Below, piece after piece: positions 25,101 through 37,902 of a stretch of DNA of 64,000 nucleotides; the stretch's first letter is position 1, and the number at the start of each line of letters is the position of its first letter. A program made the translations under genes and the position numbers. The stretch is from Triticum aestivum (Eukaryota; Streptophyta; Magnoliopsida; Poales; Poaceae): NCBI RefSeq assembly GCF_018294505.1, contig NC_057796.1, positions 193,640,027-193,704,026 on the forward strand, read 5' to 3'. Under the pieces are notes generated by a model. It was not told where the DNA came from and did no database searches. It worked only from the letters and a program-made list of their open reading frames with translations.

Positions 25101-26500
25101 TCTTGCCAACCTCCTAGTCTCTCCTACTTTGGAAGATCAAATTCGTGAGGCACAACTCCTGGATACCATGGTGAAAAAGGTGAAACGTGGTATTGACAAG
25201 GGTCTTTCCAAATACAAGTGCTATCGCATTGGTGACAGAGACACTTTATTCTTCGAGGACCGGATTGTGGTTCCTAAAGGTGATCTAAGGAAAGTCATTA
25301 TGAACGAGGCGCACAATTCTCTTCTTTCCATTCATCCTGGAAGTACGAAGATGTACCATGACCTCAAGCAGTCGTATTGGTGGACTCGAATGAAGCGAGA
25401 AATCGCTAAATTCGTGAATGAATGTGATGTCTGTCGAAGGGTGAAGGCAGAACACCAACGACCAGCTGGTCTCCTCCAACCTCTTGCTATTCCAGAATGG
25501 AAGTTTGATCATATCGAAATGGACTTCGTGACTGGATTTCCCAAGTCCAAGCGCGGAAATGATGCTATCGTCGTTGTCATCGACAAGCTTACTAAAGTGG
25601 CTCATTTCCTTCCAATCAAAGAATCTATCATAGCAGCTCAGTTGGCAGAGCTATACACCTCCAGGATTGTCTGCTTGCACGGCATTCCACAATTGATTTC
25701 TTCAGATCGTGGAAGCATCTTCACTTCTAAGTTCTGGGACTCCTTCCAGAAGGCCATGGGCACCAACATTCGCTTCAGCACAGCTTTCCATCCTCAAACT
25801 AGTGGCCAAGTCGAGTGAGTCAATCAAATCCTTGAAGATATGCTCAGGGCTTGTGTCATTTCCTTTGGCATGAAGTGGGAAGATTGTCTTCCATATGCCG
25901 AGTTCTCCTACAACAACAGTTTCCAAGCGAGTTCGGGCAAGGCCCCATTCGAGATTCTATATGGCAGAAAGTGATGTACTCCTCTCAATTGGTCAGAGAC
26001 TGGTGAACGCCAACTTCTTGGCAATGACTTAATCACAGAGGCTGAAGAAATGTGTAAAGTCATCCGTGAAAATCTCAAAGCCGCGCAATCGCGCCAGAAG
26101 AGTTACTATGATAGCAAGCACCGTGACTTGGCTTTCGAGATCGGAGACCATGTCTACCTCCGCGTCTCTCCAATGAAAGGCAGTCGTCGCTTCGGTATCA
26201 AAGGGAAGCTTGCCCCTATATACGTGGGAGGCGACCTCGCCTATCAACTTGAGCTTCCCTCCAACTTCGCGAACGTGCACGATGTGTTCCACGTGTCACA
26301 GCTTCGCAAGTGCTTCAAGACTCCTGAGCGCACCATCAACTTTGAAGAGATTGACCTCCAAGAAGATCTGTCTTATCATGAGCACCCCGTTGCTATTCTT
26401 GAAGAAACTGAGCGCAAGACTCGCAACAAGTCAATCAAATTCCTGAAAGTGAAGTGGTCGCACCATTCCGACCGAGAAGCCACCTGGGAGCGAGAGGACC
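22112..26500 (+). pseudogene. Element A gag-pol with chromodomain
   Basis: Gypsy polyprotein. The start is taken at ATG 22112, before the proline-rich N terminus. Order: capsid-type gag (about 22330-22860), zinc knuckle [14 protein letters not shown] (23075-23115), protease LFDTGAS (near 23290), reverse transcriptase with VYLDDILVF (YLDD 24230-24241), RNase H (CDASLQGIGAVL near 24670), integrase with HPGSTKMYHDL and core residues near 25510 and 25700, and a chromodomain (about 26380-26500). Breaks: a one-base loss near 24478 shifts the frame; TGA at 25816-25818 and TGA near 25972 stop it; F splits the chromodomain end at 26506. The last codons resume at 39467. Integrase plus chromodomain suggests targeting to marked chromatin, known for chromoviruses. 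Confidence 0.94.
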
Positions 26501-26505
26501 ACCTC
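26501..26505. other. Target site duplication of element F, left copy
   Basis: ACCTC, repeated at 39462-39466. With F and one copy removed, A's reading frame runs on without a break. Confidence 0.93.
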
Positions 26506-27024
26506 TGTTGAGGATATAACCATTAGAGTCACCCGTCCAGGAGGAGCCGGGTTACGTCATAATGATCGTCACGTGAAGCCCAGTACTAAGCTTGAGGATG
26601 ACGGTTTAGTAATGGGCTTAAGACCCGGAGGCGGCTCAAGGCCCGTAGTGATAAACCGCCGTTATGGCAAGACTTGTAGTGTAAGGCAAGAATAGTTAAG
26701 AGTCCGAGCCGGACACTGTTATAAGCCGGCTGGGACTCTGAGAGCCGCTGGGCGTCAACCTCTCTATATAAAGGGACGACCCGGCGGCGGTTCAGGACAG
26801 GCAACATCAGATCGATAGTCAGGCATAGCGGTTAAGCTCCTGGTCATCGAAACCCTAAGTAATACCACCTCAACTGGACGTAGGCTTTTACCTTCACCGT
26901 AAGGGGCCGAACCAGTATAATCCTCGTGTCCTTTGTCCCGTTTAACCCCTTTAAGCTTCCTAGCTGCGATGGCTCCACGACTAAGTCCTTGCGCGAGGAC
27001 ATCTGCCATGACAATTCCACGACA
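26506..27024 (+). repeat. Element F 5' LTR
   Basis: 519 bp, TGTTGAGGATATAACC to ATTCCACGACA. The TATA box is TATATAAA at 26765-26772. Confidence 0.93.
26765..26772 (+). promoter_or_regulatory. TATA box of F 5' LTR
   Basis: CTCTATATAAAGGGA in the middle of the LTR. The same site in the 3' LTR is 39204-39211. Confidence 0.75.
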
Positions 27025-27025
27025 G

Positions 27026-27044
27026 TTGGCGCCCACCGTGGGGC
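27026..27044 (+). other. Element F primer-binding site
   Basis: TTGGCGCCCACCGTGGGGC starts one base after the LTR. TGGCGCC-type sites pair with the 3' end of a tRNA; I do not assign which one. Confidence 0.75.
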
Positions 27045-27112
27045 CAGCGCACGGTGGATTTGAGTTCTTGAAGGGCAGCTTCGAAGGGCTCAAGGGATAC
27101 GCTGTGGGCCGG

Positions 27113-29500
27113 ATGACCAAGAGTCGTCGCGGCAAGCTCTACATCGACGATGCAGGCTGGGGCCCCGACGCCGGCTCAATCGAGTACGGGTACCGGGTCC
27201 CCTTCGGCGGAATCCACGTTTTCATTGGCAAGATTGGCGAGTCGGGCCCTGAGCCGGGCCTCTGCGCCGACCTCATCGAGATGGCTCAGCGTGCGAGACC
27301 CGCCCGGACTCTGCCTGCCTTGAAGCGTGCTTTCGTGGGATGCGTCCACGGAGGACTCTCTGAAGGATCTGGATCTGGCGATGAGACGGCCGCTCGCTCT
27401 GACGGCGGGTCGTCCACGGATGAGACCAACTCGTTATATCAACTTCAAGATGGCAGGCTCAGGGGTGGTTCCGATGGCGACAGTATTCCGGACCCCTTTG
27501 AGCCGCCCAGCCGGGTTGGGATCTTCATGGCCGGCGCACAACCTGTTCAAAACCCGCTGCTGGGGCAGGAGGCCCTGCGCACTCGCCGGCTCAGGCGCTG
27601 ATGGATCTCACAGATAAGATGACAGCCCTGTTAACTGCTACGGTCGTCCCCAGCGGATCAAGCTCAGCATGATGCGGAGGTGGCACAGTTAAAGCTGGAT
27701 ATAGCAAGAGCCAAGGAAGATCTAGCAGCGGAAGGGATCAGGATGGCTGCAGAACGGGCGGCTCTCGACGCCCAGACTCAGTTGATTCAGGCGCAGTCTT
27801 TCCGGCTCACGATGGATCAGAACGCATCCAATGAGATCATGAGAAGGAGGCATCAGAAGGCTCAATCTCGGCTCCCTCCGGTTTACGACCCTCGAAACCT
27901 TTTCAACACGCCTGGTGCAGGGCCCAGTAACCCGCCGGAGATCACGGCACCCGGGGCTGGAACGCCGATTCAGCCGCAAGTGATGGGGCCTCCCCGTGTG
28001 AACACTACCCCGCCTCAGTACATGCCAATACCACCGGGTCATTATGCCAACCCGTTGGAAAACATGGTCGCCGCGGCGGCGCGTCTGGCGGCTCTCCCAA
28101 TCGATGGCGACTCTCCAACGGCGATCGAAACCCGCCGGGTCAGAGAACTTCTTCAGACGGCTCTGGCGCAACAGGAGGCATATTCATATAGCCGGGACAG
28201 GATTCATTCAACCCCTCGTCCAGGCCGGAGCCCAAGTTATAGCAGACACATGGTCTCAGCGACCGGCTCAAGCAACGTCCAGCGCCGTGACTTGCCAGCG
28301 GGCCACGGCCCGGCTCATAATGGAGCCTTTAACGCGGTAGACCAAGACAGAGCACGGCAAGAGGCGGAGCAGGCGCCTCAGTTGACAGCTTACCAGCCGC
28401 TCCCGGCTTATCCGACGGCTTCTATCGACGCGGGTATACCTACGAGGACCGGAGGCGTCCCTTGTCTAGTGCCGGCTCTCCGTAATGAACGTTTGCCCAA
28501 GGATTTCAAAGGACCTAGGAAGGTACCTAATTACACGGCTGATTTACAACCCGGAGCATGGATCGAGAGCTACGAGATGGCTATGGAGTTACTGGAGGTT
28601 AGTGAAGCGGCAATGGCCAAATACTTCACCATGATGTTGGATGGGACTGCCCGCACTTGGTTGAAAGGACTGCCGCCTAACTCCATCGGGTCATGGGCCG
28701 AGCTAAAAGCCCGGTTTATCCAGAACTTCAAAGATACATGTAGGCAATCTATGTCCATTGTGGATTTGACTAACTGCAAACAGCAAGAGGGCGAGTCTAC
28801 AACCCATTGGGTTCGCCGGGTCAAAGAGATAATACATTCATCTGATAAGATGGATGCCGGCTCTGCAGTCTTAATGTTGGAGCAGAATTGTCGTTTTGTG
28901 CCCCTGAAGATGAAGCTCGGGCGGCTCAAGCGCGATTGCAATGATATGGGTACGCTGATGGCGGCTCTGGTCAAGTACGCCGACTCTGATAGTACCAAGG
29001 ATCCCGCGTCGGATGATGAAAGGACAGGGAAGGGAAAGAAGAACGGCAATGGCAAGGGCCCTCAGCATAACCCGGCGAACCAGGGAGGTAACAAGCGTAA
29101 GGCTGATGGCAGCATAGAGTTTGTGGCCAACGCCAATTCACAGGGTAACAACCACCGACGTAAGGGGAGACCACCTCCCCGAGCCGGCGGGTCAGGCCCG
29201 ACGCTTGAGCAGTTGTTGAATGAGCCTTGTCTAAGGCATGGCTCTAGGGAGAAGCCGGCCACTCATCTATGGAAGGACTGCGCAATCATGAAGGCCTTCA
29301 AAAATTCCAATGCTTTTAATGGCAACAATGGCCCGGGCGGCGGCTCAGGCGCCGGCGGTTTTCATGGCCCGGGCGGCGGCTCAAATCCCAATTCTCAGAA
29401 TTTCCAAGGGGGTTTTAATCAGCAATCTGGCCAGGGTAATCAGCAGCAGCAGCAGGGGGGTACCAGACCAATCCAAAGCAGCTCAATGGTGGACAGTATC
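27113..29500 (+). pseudogene. Element F gag
   Basis: Large gag of a Tat element. The start is taken at ATG 27113 (MTKSRRGKLYIDDAGWG). An N-terminal part runs to 27601, then frame slips near 27600 and in a C run near 27650 lead into the long frame 27680-29557. That frame holds a coiled-coil-like stretch, a P-rich linker and the retrotransposon gag core (about 28500-28990, with GTARTWLKGLPPNSI), then K/G-rich linkers and a C-x2-H...H-x4-C knuckle-like motif (CLRHGSREKPATHLWKDC near 29230). A G-run near 29455 carries a further slip that separates gag from pol. Confidence 0.88.
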
Positions 29501-29502
29501 AT

Positions 29503-32500
29503 GTGTTCACTACCAGCCTGTGCAAGCGAGATCAGAAGCTTCATAAGAGGGCTGTAAATGCTGTTGAGCCGGCGATTCCCCGCTATTTAAGATGGTCTGA
29601 GCAGCCTATCATATGGAGTAGGGAAGATCACCCTCCCCGGGTCGATAATCCGGGTCACCTGGCCTTGGTGGTGGCCCCTCAGGTTGGGGGATATAAATTC
29701 ACTAAAGTGCTCATGGACGGAGGCAGCAGCATCAACATCCTCTATTATGAGACCTTCCGTCGTATGGGATTAACTGATAAGAACCTCAGCCAGTCCAATA
29801 CTGTTTTCCATGGGGTGGTGCCCGGTAAGTCGGCGTATCCAGTCGGTAAGATCGAGCTGGAAGTAGCCTTTGGAGATGAGTACAACTACAGGGCGGAAAA
29901 ACTAACCTTTGAGGTGGTTAAGATAAGAAGTCCGTACCATGCTTTATTTGGGCGGCCGGCTTACGCCAAGTTCATGGCACGGCCGTGTTACGTGTATTTG
30001 CAGCTCAAGATGCCGGGTCACAATGGGACCATTACGGTTCATGGCAGCCGAAAGATAGCCTTGGAGTGTGAGGAAGGTGACGCGGCTTACGCTGAATCTG
30101 TTTGTGCAACAGAGGAGTTGAAGTTTTACAAGGACAATGTTGACCCGGCAGATATGACGTCTTTGAAAAAGCCAACCACGGAGCATGAGCCGGTAATGAA
30201 ATTTAAGTCAGCTGATGAGACTAAACTTGTTGACTTTGTTCCAGGTGACTCATCTCAGCAGTTCAGCATCAGTGCCAATCTGGATCCGAAATAGGAAGGC
30301 GCGCTCATCGAGTTCATCCGTGAGAACAGGGACATCTTTGCATGGAAACCTTCTGACATGCCGGGTGTACCTAGAGAACTCGCTGAGCACACTCTCAATA
30401 TTGATCCGAAATTTAAGCCGGTCAGGCAATTCCTCCGGCGGTTTAATGAGGAGAGGCGGAAAGCCATTGGTGAGGAGGTAGCCCGGCTCTTGGCGGCCGG
30501 GTTTATTGTTGAAGTTTTTCATCCAGAATGGTTAGCTAACCCGGTGCTCGTGCTCAAGAAGAACGGCACCTGGCGGATGTGTGTGGACTATACGGATTTA
30601 AACAAAGCTTGTCCGGCTGATCCTTTTGCTCTCCCCCGTATTGATCAAATTATTGATGCTACGGCGGGTTGTGAGCGTTTAAGCTTTTTGGATGCTTACT
30701 CTGGATACCATCAGATCAAAATGGCAGTTAAGGACCAGGAGAAGACGGCGTTCATCACTCCCTTTGGAGCCTTCTGTTATGTGTCTATGCCTTTTGGGCT
30801 CAAGAGTGCACAGGCGACTTACCAGCGTTGCGTGCAGAATTGTCTTCATAACCAGATTGGGCGCAACGTTCATGCCTATGTGGATGATATCGTGGTTAAA
30901 TCCAGGGAGAAGGAGACCTTGATAGATGATCTGAGAGAGACCTTTGATAATCTCCGGGTCTACAAGATGATGCTTAACCCGGCCAAGTGTGTTTTTGGTG
31001 TTCCTGCAGGCAAGCTCTTGGGTTTTCTGGTTTCTCACAGAGGCATTGAAGCTAACCCGGAAAAGATCAAGGCAATCACCTCTCTGGCTAAGCCGGCGTG
31101 CATAAACGACGTCCAGCGTCTGGCGGGTCGCATCGCTGCTTTGAGCCGGTTTATAAGCCGGTTGGGTGAAAAGGCCATGCCACTGTACCAGATGATGAAG
31201 AAAACAGATGACTTTATCTGGAATGATGCTGCTAATGCTGCTTTTGAGGATTTGAAAAGACAGCTAGCTGAGCCACCAGTCCTTGCTGCTCCTGTTGACA
31301 AGGAGCCTTTATTGCTGTATGTAGCCGCTAACACACGAGCCGTCAGTGTGGCTGTGGTGGTGGAGCGTAAGGAAGCGGGTAAGGAGTATCCGGTTCAGCG
31401 GCCGGTTTACTACGTCAGCGAAGTACTCATTGAGTCCAAACAACGGTATCCACATTGGCAGAAGCTTGTTTATGGGGTATTCATGGCAAGCCGGAAGCTT
31501 AAGCATTATTTCCAGGGTCACCCTATCACTGTGGTTAGTTCTGCTCCCCTAGGAGATATCATCCAAAACAGAGAAGCCACAGGAAGAGTTGCTAAGTGGG
31601 CTATAGAACTTGGGCCTCATGGTCTAAAATACGTGCCACGCACTGCTATCAAATCTCAAGCATTGGTGGATTTCATCAACGATTGGACAGAGCTGCAGGT
31701 GCCTGAAGAGAAACCGGATAATACATACTGGACTATTCACTTCGACGGGTCCAGGCAATTGGAGGGCTCGGGGGCTGGAGTTGTATTAGCTTCCCCTCGA
31801 GGTGACAAGTTTTGCTATGTGCTACGGTTGATGTTTCCCTGTACTAACAATGCAGCTGAGTACGAGGCCTTGCTCCATGGTCTTCGGATGGCTAAGGAGA
31901 TGAGCTTAAGCCGGGTAAGGTGCTTTGGCGACTCAGATTTAGTGGCCCAACAAGTGTCAGGCAAGTGGGATTCCAAGGACCCCCTCATGGCGGCTTATCG
32001 CCGCGAAGTTGATGCCATTGCTGGACATTTTCAGGGTTACCAAGTAGAGCACATCGATCGCAGGAAGAACGAGGCGGCTGATGCATTAAGCCGGCTGGGC
32101 TCTCAGCGAAAGCCGGTGCCGCCTAATACTTTCTTGGACATTCTGCATAACCCTTCTGTTAAGTTGCCTACAGAGGAAGACTTGGCTGTTCCTGACCCGG
32201 AAGCACAGTTGGTGGCGGCTCTCCACATTATCCCAGATTGGACAGTACCATACTTGGCTTACATGACCCGGGGAGAATTGCCTGAGGATGAAACTTTGGC
32301 CAGACAAATAACCCGGCGGTCTAAGTCAATGATAATTATCAATGGCGAGCTGCATCGTCGCAGTGTCACTGGAACTTTCCAGCGTTGTGTTTCCCCTGAG
32401 GAAGGTCAAGAAATTTTACGTGAGATTCACGAGGGGGATTGTGGCCATCATGCCGGCTCAAAATCCCTTGTGGCCAAGGCTTTTCGTCATGGTTTTTATT

Positions 32501-33497
32501 GGCTGACGGCTCATGCTGATGCAGAGGACTTGGTCAGTAAATGTGACGGTTGTCAGAGGTTCTCACGACGGGCTCATGTGCCGGCTCAAGAGTTGAGGAT
32601 GATTCCAATCACTTGGCCATTTGCGGTCTGGGGACTTGATATGGTTGGGCCTTTTAAAAGGTCCAAGGATAAGAAGACCCACCTCTTGGTGGCGGTCGAC
32701 AAGTTCACAAAGTGGGTTGAGGCAGAGCCAGTTAGTAAGTGTGACGCAGCCACGGCGGTTCAGTTCATGAAAAAGGTGATATTTCGCTTTGGTTTTCCAC
32801 ACAGCATTATAACTGACAATGGTACCAATCTGTCTAAAGGCGCCATGGAGGAGTTTTGTCAACGAGAGCATATTCGGCTTGATGTTTCATCAGTGGCTCA
32901 CCCTCAATCCAATGGTCAAGCTGAGAGAGCCAATCAGGAAATCTTGAAGGGCATCAAGCCCCGGCTTTGGTCCCTTTGCAACGGACGCCGGGTTGTTGGG
33001 TGGAGGAGTTACCCTCCGTGTTATGGAGCATCAATACTACTCCTAACAGGTCTACGGGTCACACTCCTTTCTTCATGGTTTATGGAGCGGAAGCGGTCCT
33101 CCCTAGCGACATCCGTCATGACTCGCCTCGAGTGGCGGCTTATGTTGAGGCGGATAATGAGCAGGCGCGTCAAGATGCTCTGGACTTGTTGGACGAACAG
33201 CGTGATGTGGCAGCAGCTCGCTCGGCGATTTACCAACAAGACCTGCGTCGCTATCACAGCCGCCGGGTTAAGTCCAGGGTCTTTCAGGAAGGTGATCTGG
33301 TGCTCCGGCTCATCCAAGATCAAACAGACGCACACAAGTTATCCCCGCCTTGGGAAGGGCCCTTTGTGGTCAGCAAGAACTTGCACAACGGGTCATACTA
33401 CCTTATTGATGTTCGGGAGCACAAAGATTCACGTAAGTCGGAGGAAGAGACCCGTCGGCCGTGGAACATAGCTCAGCTTCGGCCTTATTACACTTGA
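29503..33497 (+). pseudogene. Element F pol: protease, RT, RNase H, aRNase H, integrase
   Basis: Protease with LMDGGSSINIL (near 29712), reverse transcriptase (WRMCVDYTDLNKACP near 30570, AYVDDIVVKS near 30873), RNase H (about 31290-31660), a second archaeal-type RNase H (IHFDGSRQLEGSGAG near 31736, CFGDSDLVAQQV near 31920) and integrase (CDGCQRFSRRAHVPAQEL near 32545, ITDNGTNL near 32810, the last part to 33497 with GDLVLR). The double RNase H marks the Tat lineage. TAG at 30292-30294 interrupts the protease-RT linker, where the family has a glutamine. A missing base near 32970 shifts the integrase C-terminal part into another frame. Confidence 0.93.
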
Positions 33498-34484
33498 GCC
33501 ACCGGCTCTCATAATGTACATATTTCTATAGCCATGTATATATTATGATAAATAATAAAGCAGGACCTCTGTCCTTTTTTCCTCCAAAGGTAAATGTATT
33601 ATTGTTATTTCCATTACAACATTACATGGTCACTTGGAGGTTGATCCGGCTTATGATCGTATTCGAATCTAGCCGTTAACAATATGATCACTTGGGGGCT
33701 TCCTGTTCAAACATAGGTCGTATTCGAACCAAAGAGAACATAGCTGTCGATACCCACTTGATTGGCAAATTGCCGAGCTCATTGGGGAGTTTTTCTTGAT
33801 CATATTTGAATCATAGCTCAACCCCCTTTGGGAACCGACGTGGATCGTATTCGAATCAGCGTCGTTAAACAACTCTCAAGGTCATTTGGGGGCTTCCTGT
33901 TCAAACATAGGTCGTATTCGAACCAAAGAGAACATAGCTGTCGGTACCCTCTTGATCGGCAACGCCAAAGCCACTGGGGGCTATATGATCGCATTCGAAT
34001 CTTAGCTTAACCCCTTTGGGACGGTTCTCTGGTCGTATTCGAATCAGAAGCCCCTAAGTTTTTGATCTTTTGGTTTGCACCAAGTTCTTTTGATCATATC
34101 AAAAGTGTGCACGGGTGGTTCTTCCTCCACCGGCTTAACTTTGATTAATAATGTTGATAGCACACAATAAGCATTATAGGTGCTGGTGAACCGGAGTTGA
34201 GTTCTCAACCTCATTATTTGGGTTACATAAACCGGAAGTGTACTTGAAGGCTTGCAGGTATGCTATTATGGTTATCTCGAAGATATAATTGAGAGCCGGT
34301 CTTTTATGACCTTGGTTCATATTCCGGGTTATATGTAAAATATATGACTCTCCATGCGGTAAGCCGCCTAGAGACTTGTGATTTGTTTTTCTATGCAGGA
34401 CAATTAAAGACAGCTCTTTAAGCTTAAGGAAAGTAAATGATCAAACATAACCCGGAGGAATATAAAAGAGCAACTTCAACAGAG
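33498..34484 (+). repeat. Tandem repeats downstream of F pol
   Basis: A unit of about 194 bp containing GGGGGCTTCCTGTTCAAAC and GTATTCGAACC is repeated at about 33691 and 33885, and the word GTATTCGAA occurs six times between 33655 and 34040. Each unit holds a TTGGGGGCT word like a polypurine tract. From 34050 to 34484 I see no gene. Confidence 0.75.
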
Positions 34485-37400
34485 TTAAGCGCTGCACACG
34501 TGCACGATGGCACAACAAAATTGGGCCTCATCATCAATTAACCCGGCCGGGTCAACTTCAGGGGCGAAGGTATGCTTACGAGTCGGAGGGATCAGGCTGA
34601 CTGCTTCATAGCGTGGAGTCGGGATCCTCTGATTCTCCGCGTCATAGCCCGGTTGATACTTGGTAAGGTCTGTGTCATTCCCAATCAAGGTGGCCACCGG
34701 GCGCACGCTCTTCACACAGGCGGCAAAGTCTTTCTCGTCAAAGGGGGTGCCGTCTTCTTTCAAGCTGGGATATCCAAGAGCGATGTCGGCCGGGTATAGT
34801 TCCGGTAGAAACGCCTTGGCCCGGCTCAGAGCAGCTATAGCTCCGGCTCTTGCAGAAGCCTGTCTCAGCTCTTGGAAGCGTTGAGGAAGTACGGCAAGCC
34901 GCCTGAGTACGTCTGCCAGGTGAGTGGGAACCTCATTTGACAGAGCCACAACGGATAAGGCACGCTGTGACCCGGTGTAAAGTTGCTCTACCAAGGTATA
35001 AACCGCCTTCAGCTTGGTCAGCACGTTCTGATTGAGATTGGAACTTCTGGGACCTGCATGACAAAGTTAGGTGAGCTGACGGCAATGGTGAGGTTTTTGG
35101 GAAATGAATGGTGTAAACTAGTTAGAAACTTACAGAGTAACTTACCGAAGATTGCGGAGACCATCTGAGACACATGGCGTTTTAAGCCGGAAAGTTCGGC
35201 GGTCCTTTCAGTAAGAGCGGCCTCCGCTTGTTCGGCCCGGCTGAGCAAGGCAGTCTTCTCATCCGCCCAGGCTTTTCTTTCTGCTTCAAATTTTTTCTTC
35301 AGTTTCTCTTGTGCAGAAACACTGAATTCAAATTTGGCATTGGCCTTTTGGGTCTCACTTTCCTGAGTCTTCAGGCGGTTCTTCAGATCAGAGATTTCCG
35401 ATTCAAATTTCTTGCAGGCAGCCTGTACAATTTCCGGGTTACAGTTTGGGTGATTATCATGCAACATTAAAGTCCCAAGCATTTTGCAAGCAAAGACACT
35501 TGGCACTTGGGGGCTAATGTATGCTGAGAAGCTCTATTTACAGTGCCGGTTCATGAAAATAAGTCCCAAGCACTTTGCAGGCAAAGGTACTTGGCACTTG
35601 GGGGCTAATGTGTAAAGTTGTTCAACTACTTGATTAAAGTAAGGAAAGAACCGGATCGACTGTGCTGTTTAAGCCGGCCCTTGAGTGGTACCAGGTAAGC
35701 CGGTTTTCTTGCAGTAGTTATTAAGCCGGTATTAAGTCTACAACATATTTTATCATAAGTCATAGACTTGGGGGCTGGCATGGTAAGGGTAACTATGGAG
35801 TAAGCAAGAGAATCATACCTCAGATTTTTGCTGGATTTGCTTCACCATGTCAATTTCCAGGTCCCGGCTGTTGTGCACTTGATTAACATAGCTGGAGACA
35901 ATATCTCCAATGCTCAAATTAGCATAGTCAGTGATATCCAGCCTGGCCCTGCGGCGTTCCAGCAGTTCTTCCTTGGCAGAGCATCTAGCTAACACAGTGG
36001 GTCTCCCCGGCTCGACAAACTCTGTCCGGGTGATTACAACGTCCGGGTCATCGGCCGGTTGAGCCGGGCTGGGGATCTCCGGGTTATCAGAACCCTCCAT
36101 GACTTGTTCTTCAAATGGAGCAGTGGTGGTTTCAGGAGCTGAGACAGACGGTGACTCAGGAGCAGAAGCCTCAGGTTCAGTTAAGACCGGCTCTTCGACC
36201 GGCTTATTTTTCTTCGCCCTCTTGCTGGGCTTTACTTGTACACTGAAAGTCAAAGAGTTAGTGCAAAAACATGAGTAAGATAAGCACAAGGTAAGCTGAT
36301 CATCATTACCCGGGGCGGTCTTGAAGGCCGGCAAGCTAGACTGCATTGGAGTCGCCGGAAGAAGGTGAAGTTCCCTGATAGTTTGAATCAGAAGAATTGA
36401 GTGGTTGACGAGTGACGCCCGCCAAAGGATGAAAAGGATATAAGTCGGAGATAACCTCGGTCCGGCGCTTCCTTGATGCTTCGGGTAAGCCGGAGGAGAG
36501 GTCTGCATCCTTGCTGGTCCGGGTCTGCCTCCGACTCTCATGAATCTGTCGCTTCAAAAGAAATTGAGGATCTTGATAAGCTAAAGGATGTGAAAATCTT
36601 ACTTTCCGGGTTACTCTTCGGACTTTCAGTCTTGGCAAGGGCTCCGAGTCGGAGGAAAGTATAGTTACCTCTTCAATCACCGGGTTACTCGCTCCGGTAT
36701 CCTCCTGCTGATAATCAGTGTCAATAAGATGGTTAAAAAAGGATCCTAAAGAATCAAGGGCTACCTCTGACTCGGAGGTGTCTTCCAGGTGAAGCAGGTC
36801 CGAGGCGCTAGGCTTACTCCCCTTCTTGCGGGGAGCGGCTCTCCTGGCGGCTTTTTTAACCTTCCTGGCTTTCTTAGCAGCTTCATGGTCATATCTGACC
36901 TTCCAGAATTTATCATTAGCCTGTAAAGTACAACAAAGATTAGTGAGCTAAGACAAAATCGTTAAAATGAAAGGAGAAGCATTCAGGTCGATGGTTTACC
37001 GCAGGAGCCGGGTTAGTCTTGCAGAAAGGGCTTAAGCCCACTCTCCCGCAATCTGCCAGGCTCTCGTTCAGAAGCGACTTGGTTGTATCATCAATAACGT
37101 CTTCAGGTAAGTCGTCTGGACTGTGCCGTAGAGGGTCATCTTTCCGGCCTGTGTACTCACACATCAAGCTGGGGCGGCGGCTTAAAGGAATCACCCGCCA
37201 GGCAACCCAGACCCGGACCAGATCAATACCATTTAAGCCGTTCCCCAGAAGAGCTTTGATTTTGTTGATGGTGGGTGTAAGTGGTTGACGTTCAGCTTGA
37301 GATAATTTGTCTGGCAAGGGGTGATTTGATTCCAGACGCAGGGCGCGAAAGCCGGGCAGAGGGTTCTCGTCAGCCGGAGAAGTGTCCTGGCAGTAGAACC

Positions 37401-37902
37401 ATGTCTGGTTCCAATCTTTTGGGTGGCTTGGCGGCTCAGCATAAGGAAAGAGACAATCTCTCCGTCGTTGGATTGAAATTCCGCCAAGTTCCAAGCTAGG
37501 CCCGTTGGCACACTCATTCTGGCGGTTCAGATAAAACAGCTCCCTAAAGAGCAGTAGGCTGGGCTCTTCTCCAAGGTACACCTCACAGAACACTTGGAAG
37601 TTACAAATGTTCGACACGGAATTGGGTCCAATGTCTTGAGGTCGCAGATCGAAAAAGTGCAGAACATCTCTGAAGAATTTTGAGCCAGGAGGTGCAAAAC
37701 CCCGGCTCATGTGATCAGCAAATATAACAACCTCTCCGTCTCTTGGTTGAGGTCTCTCTTCGGATGGGTCAGGGGCACGATAGGACATGACCTCCTTCTT
37801 AGATAGGTAACCCGTTTTCACGAAGTCATCTAAGGTATTATCAGTAACGTTGGATCTCACCCAGTTGCACGTAATGGGCGCCTTGGGAGCCTTGGGCGGC
37901 AT
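34485..37902 (-). pseudogene. Antisense five-exon gene of element F
   Basis: Runs opposite to gag-pol. Coding exons on the minus strand: 37902-37000, 36920-36310, 36242-35819, 35422-35146 and 35053-34485, all with GT-AG introns and all junctions in phase (0, 2, 0, 1), giving 2784 bases or about 927 codons from ATG to TAA. Exon 1 resembles the N-terminal domain of plant proteins annotated 'putative gypsy type transposon' (Transposase_28-like, from memory). Exon 2 is K/R-rich then acidic, exon 3 is P/E-rich, exon 4 is a coiled coil (about 90 residues), and exon 5 is a conserved helical C-terminal part. One TAG at 36336-36338 in exon 2 breaks it. Antisense genes are known in Tat elements such as maize Grande; the function is unknown. 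Confidence 0.8.
35471..35611. repeat. Duplicated block with polypurine-like core
   Basis: Two direct copies of about 50 bp at 35471-35520 and 35562-35611, both ending ACTTGGGGGCTAATGT. They lie in the third coding intron of the antisense gene. A third ACTTGGGGGCT is at 35765-35775. Confidence 0.75.
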
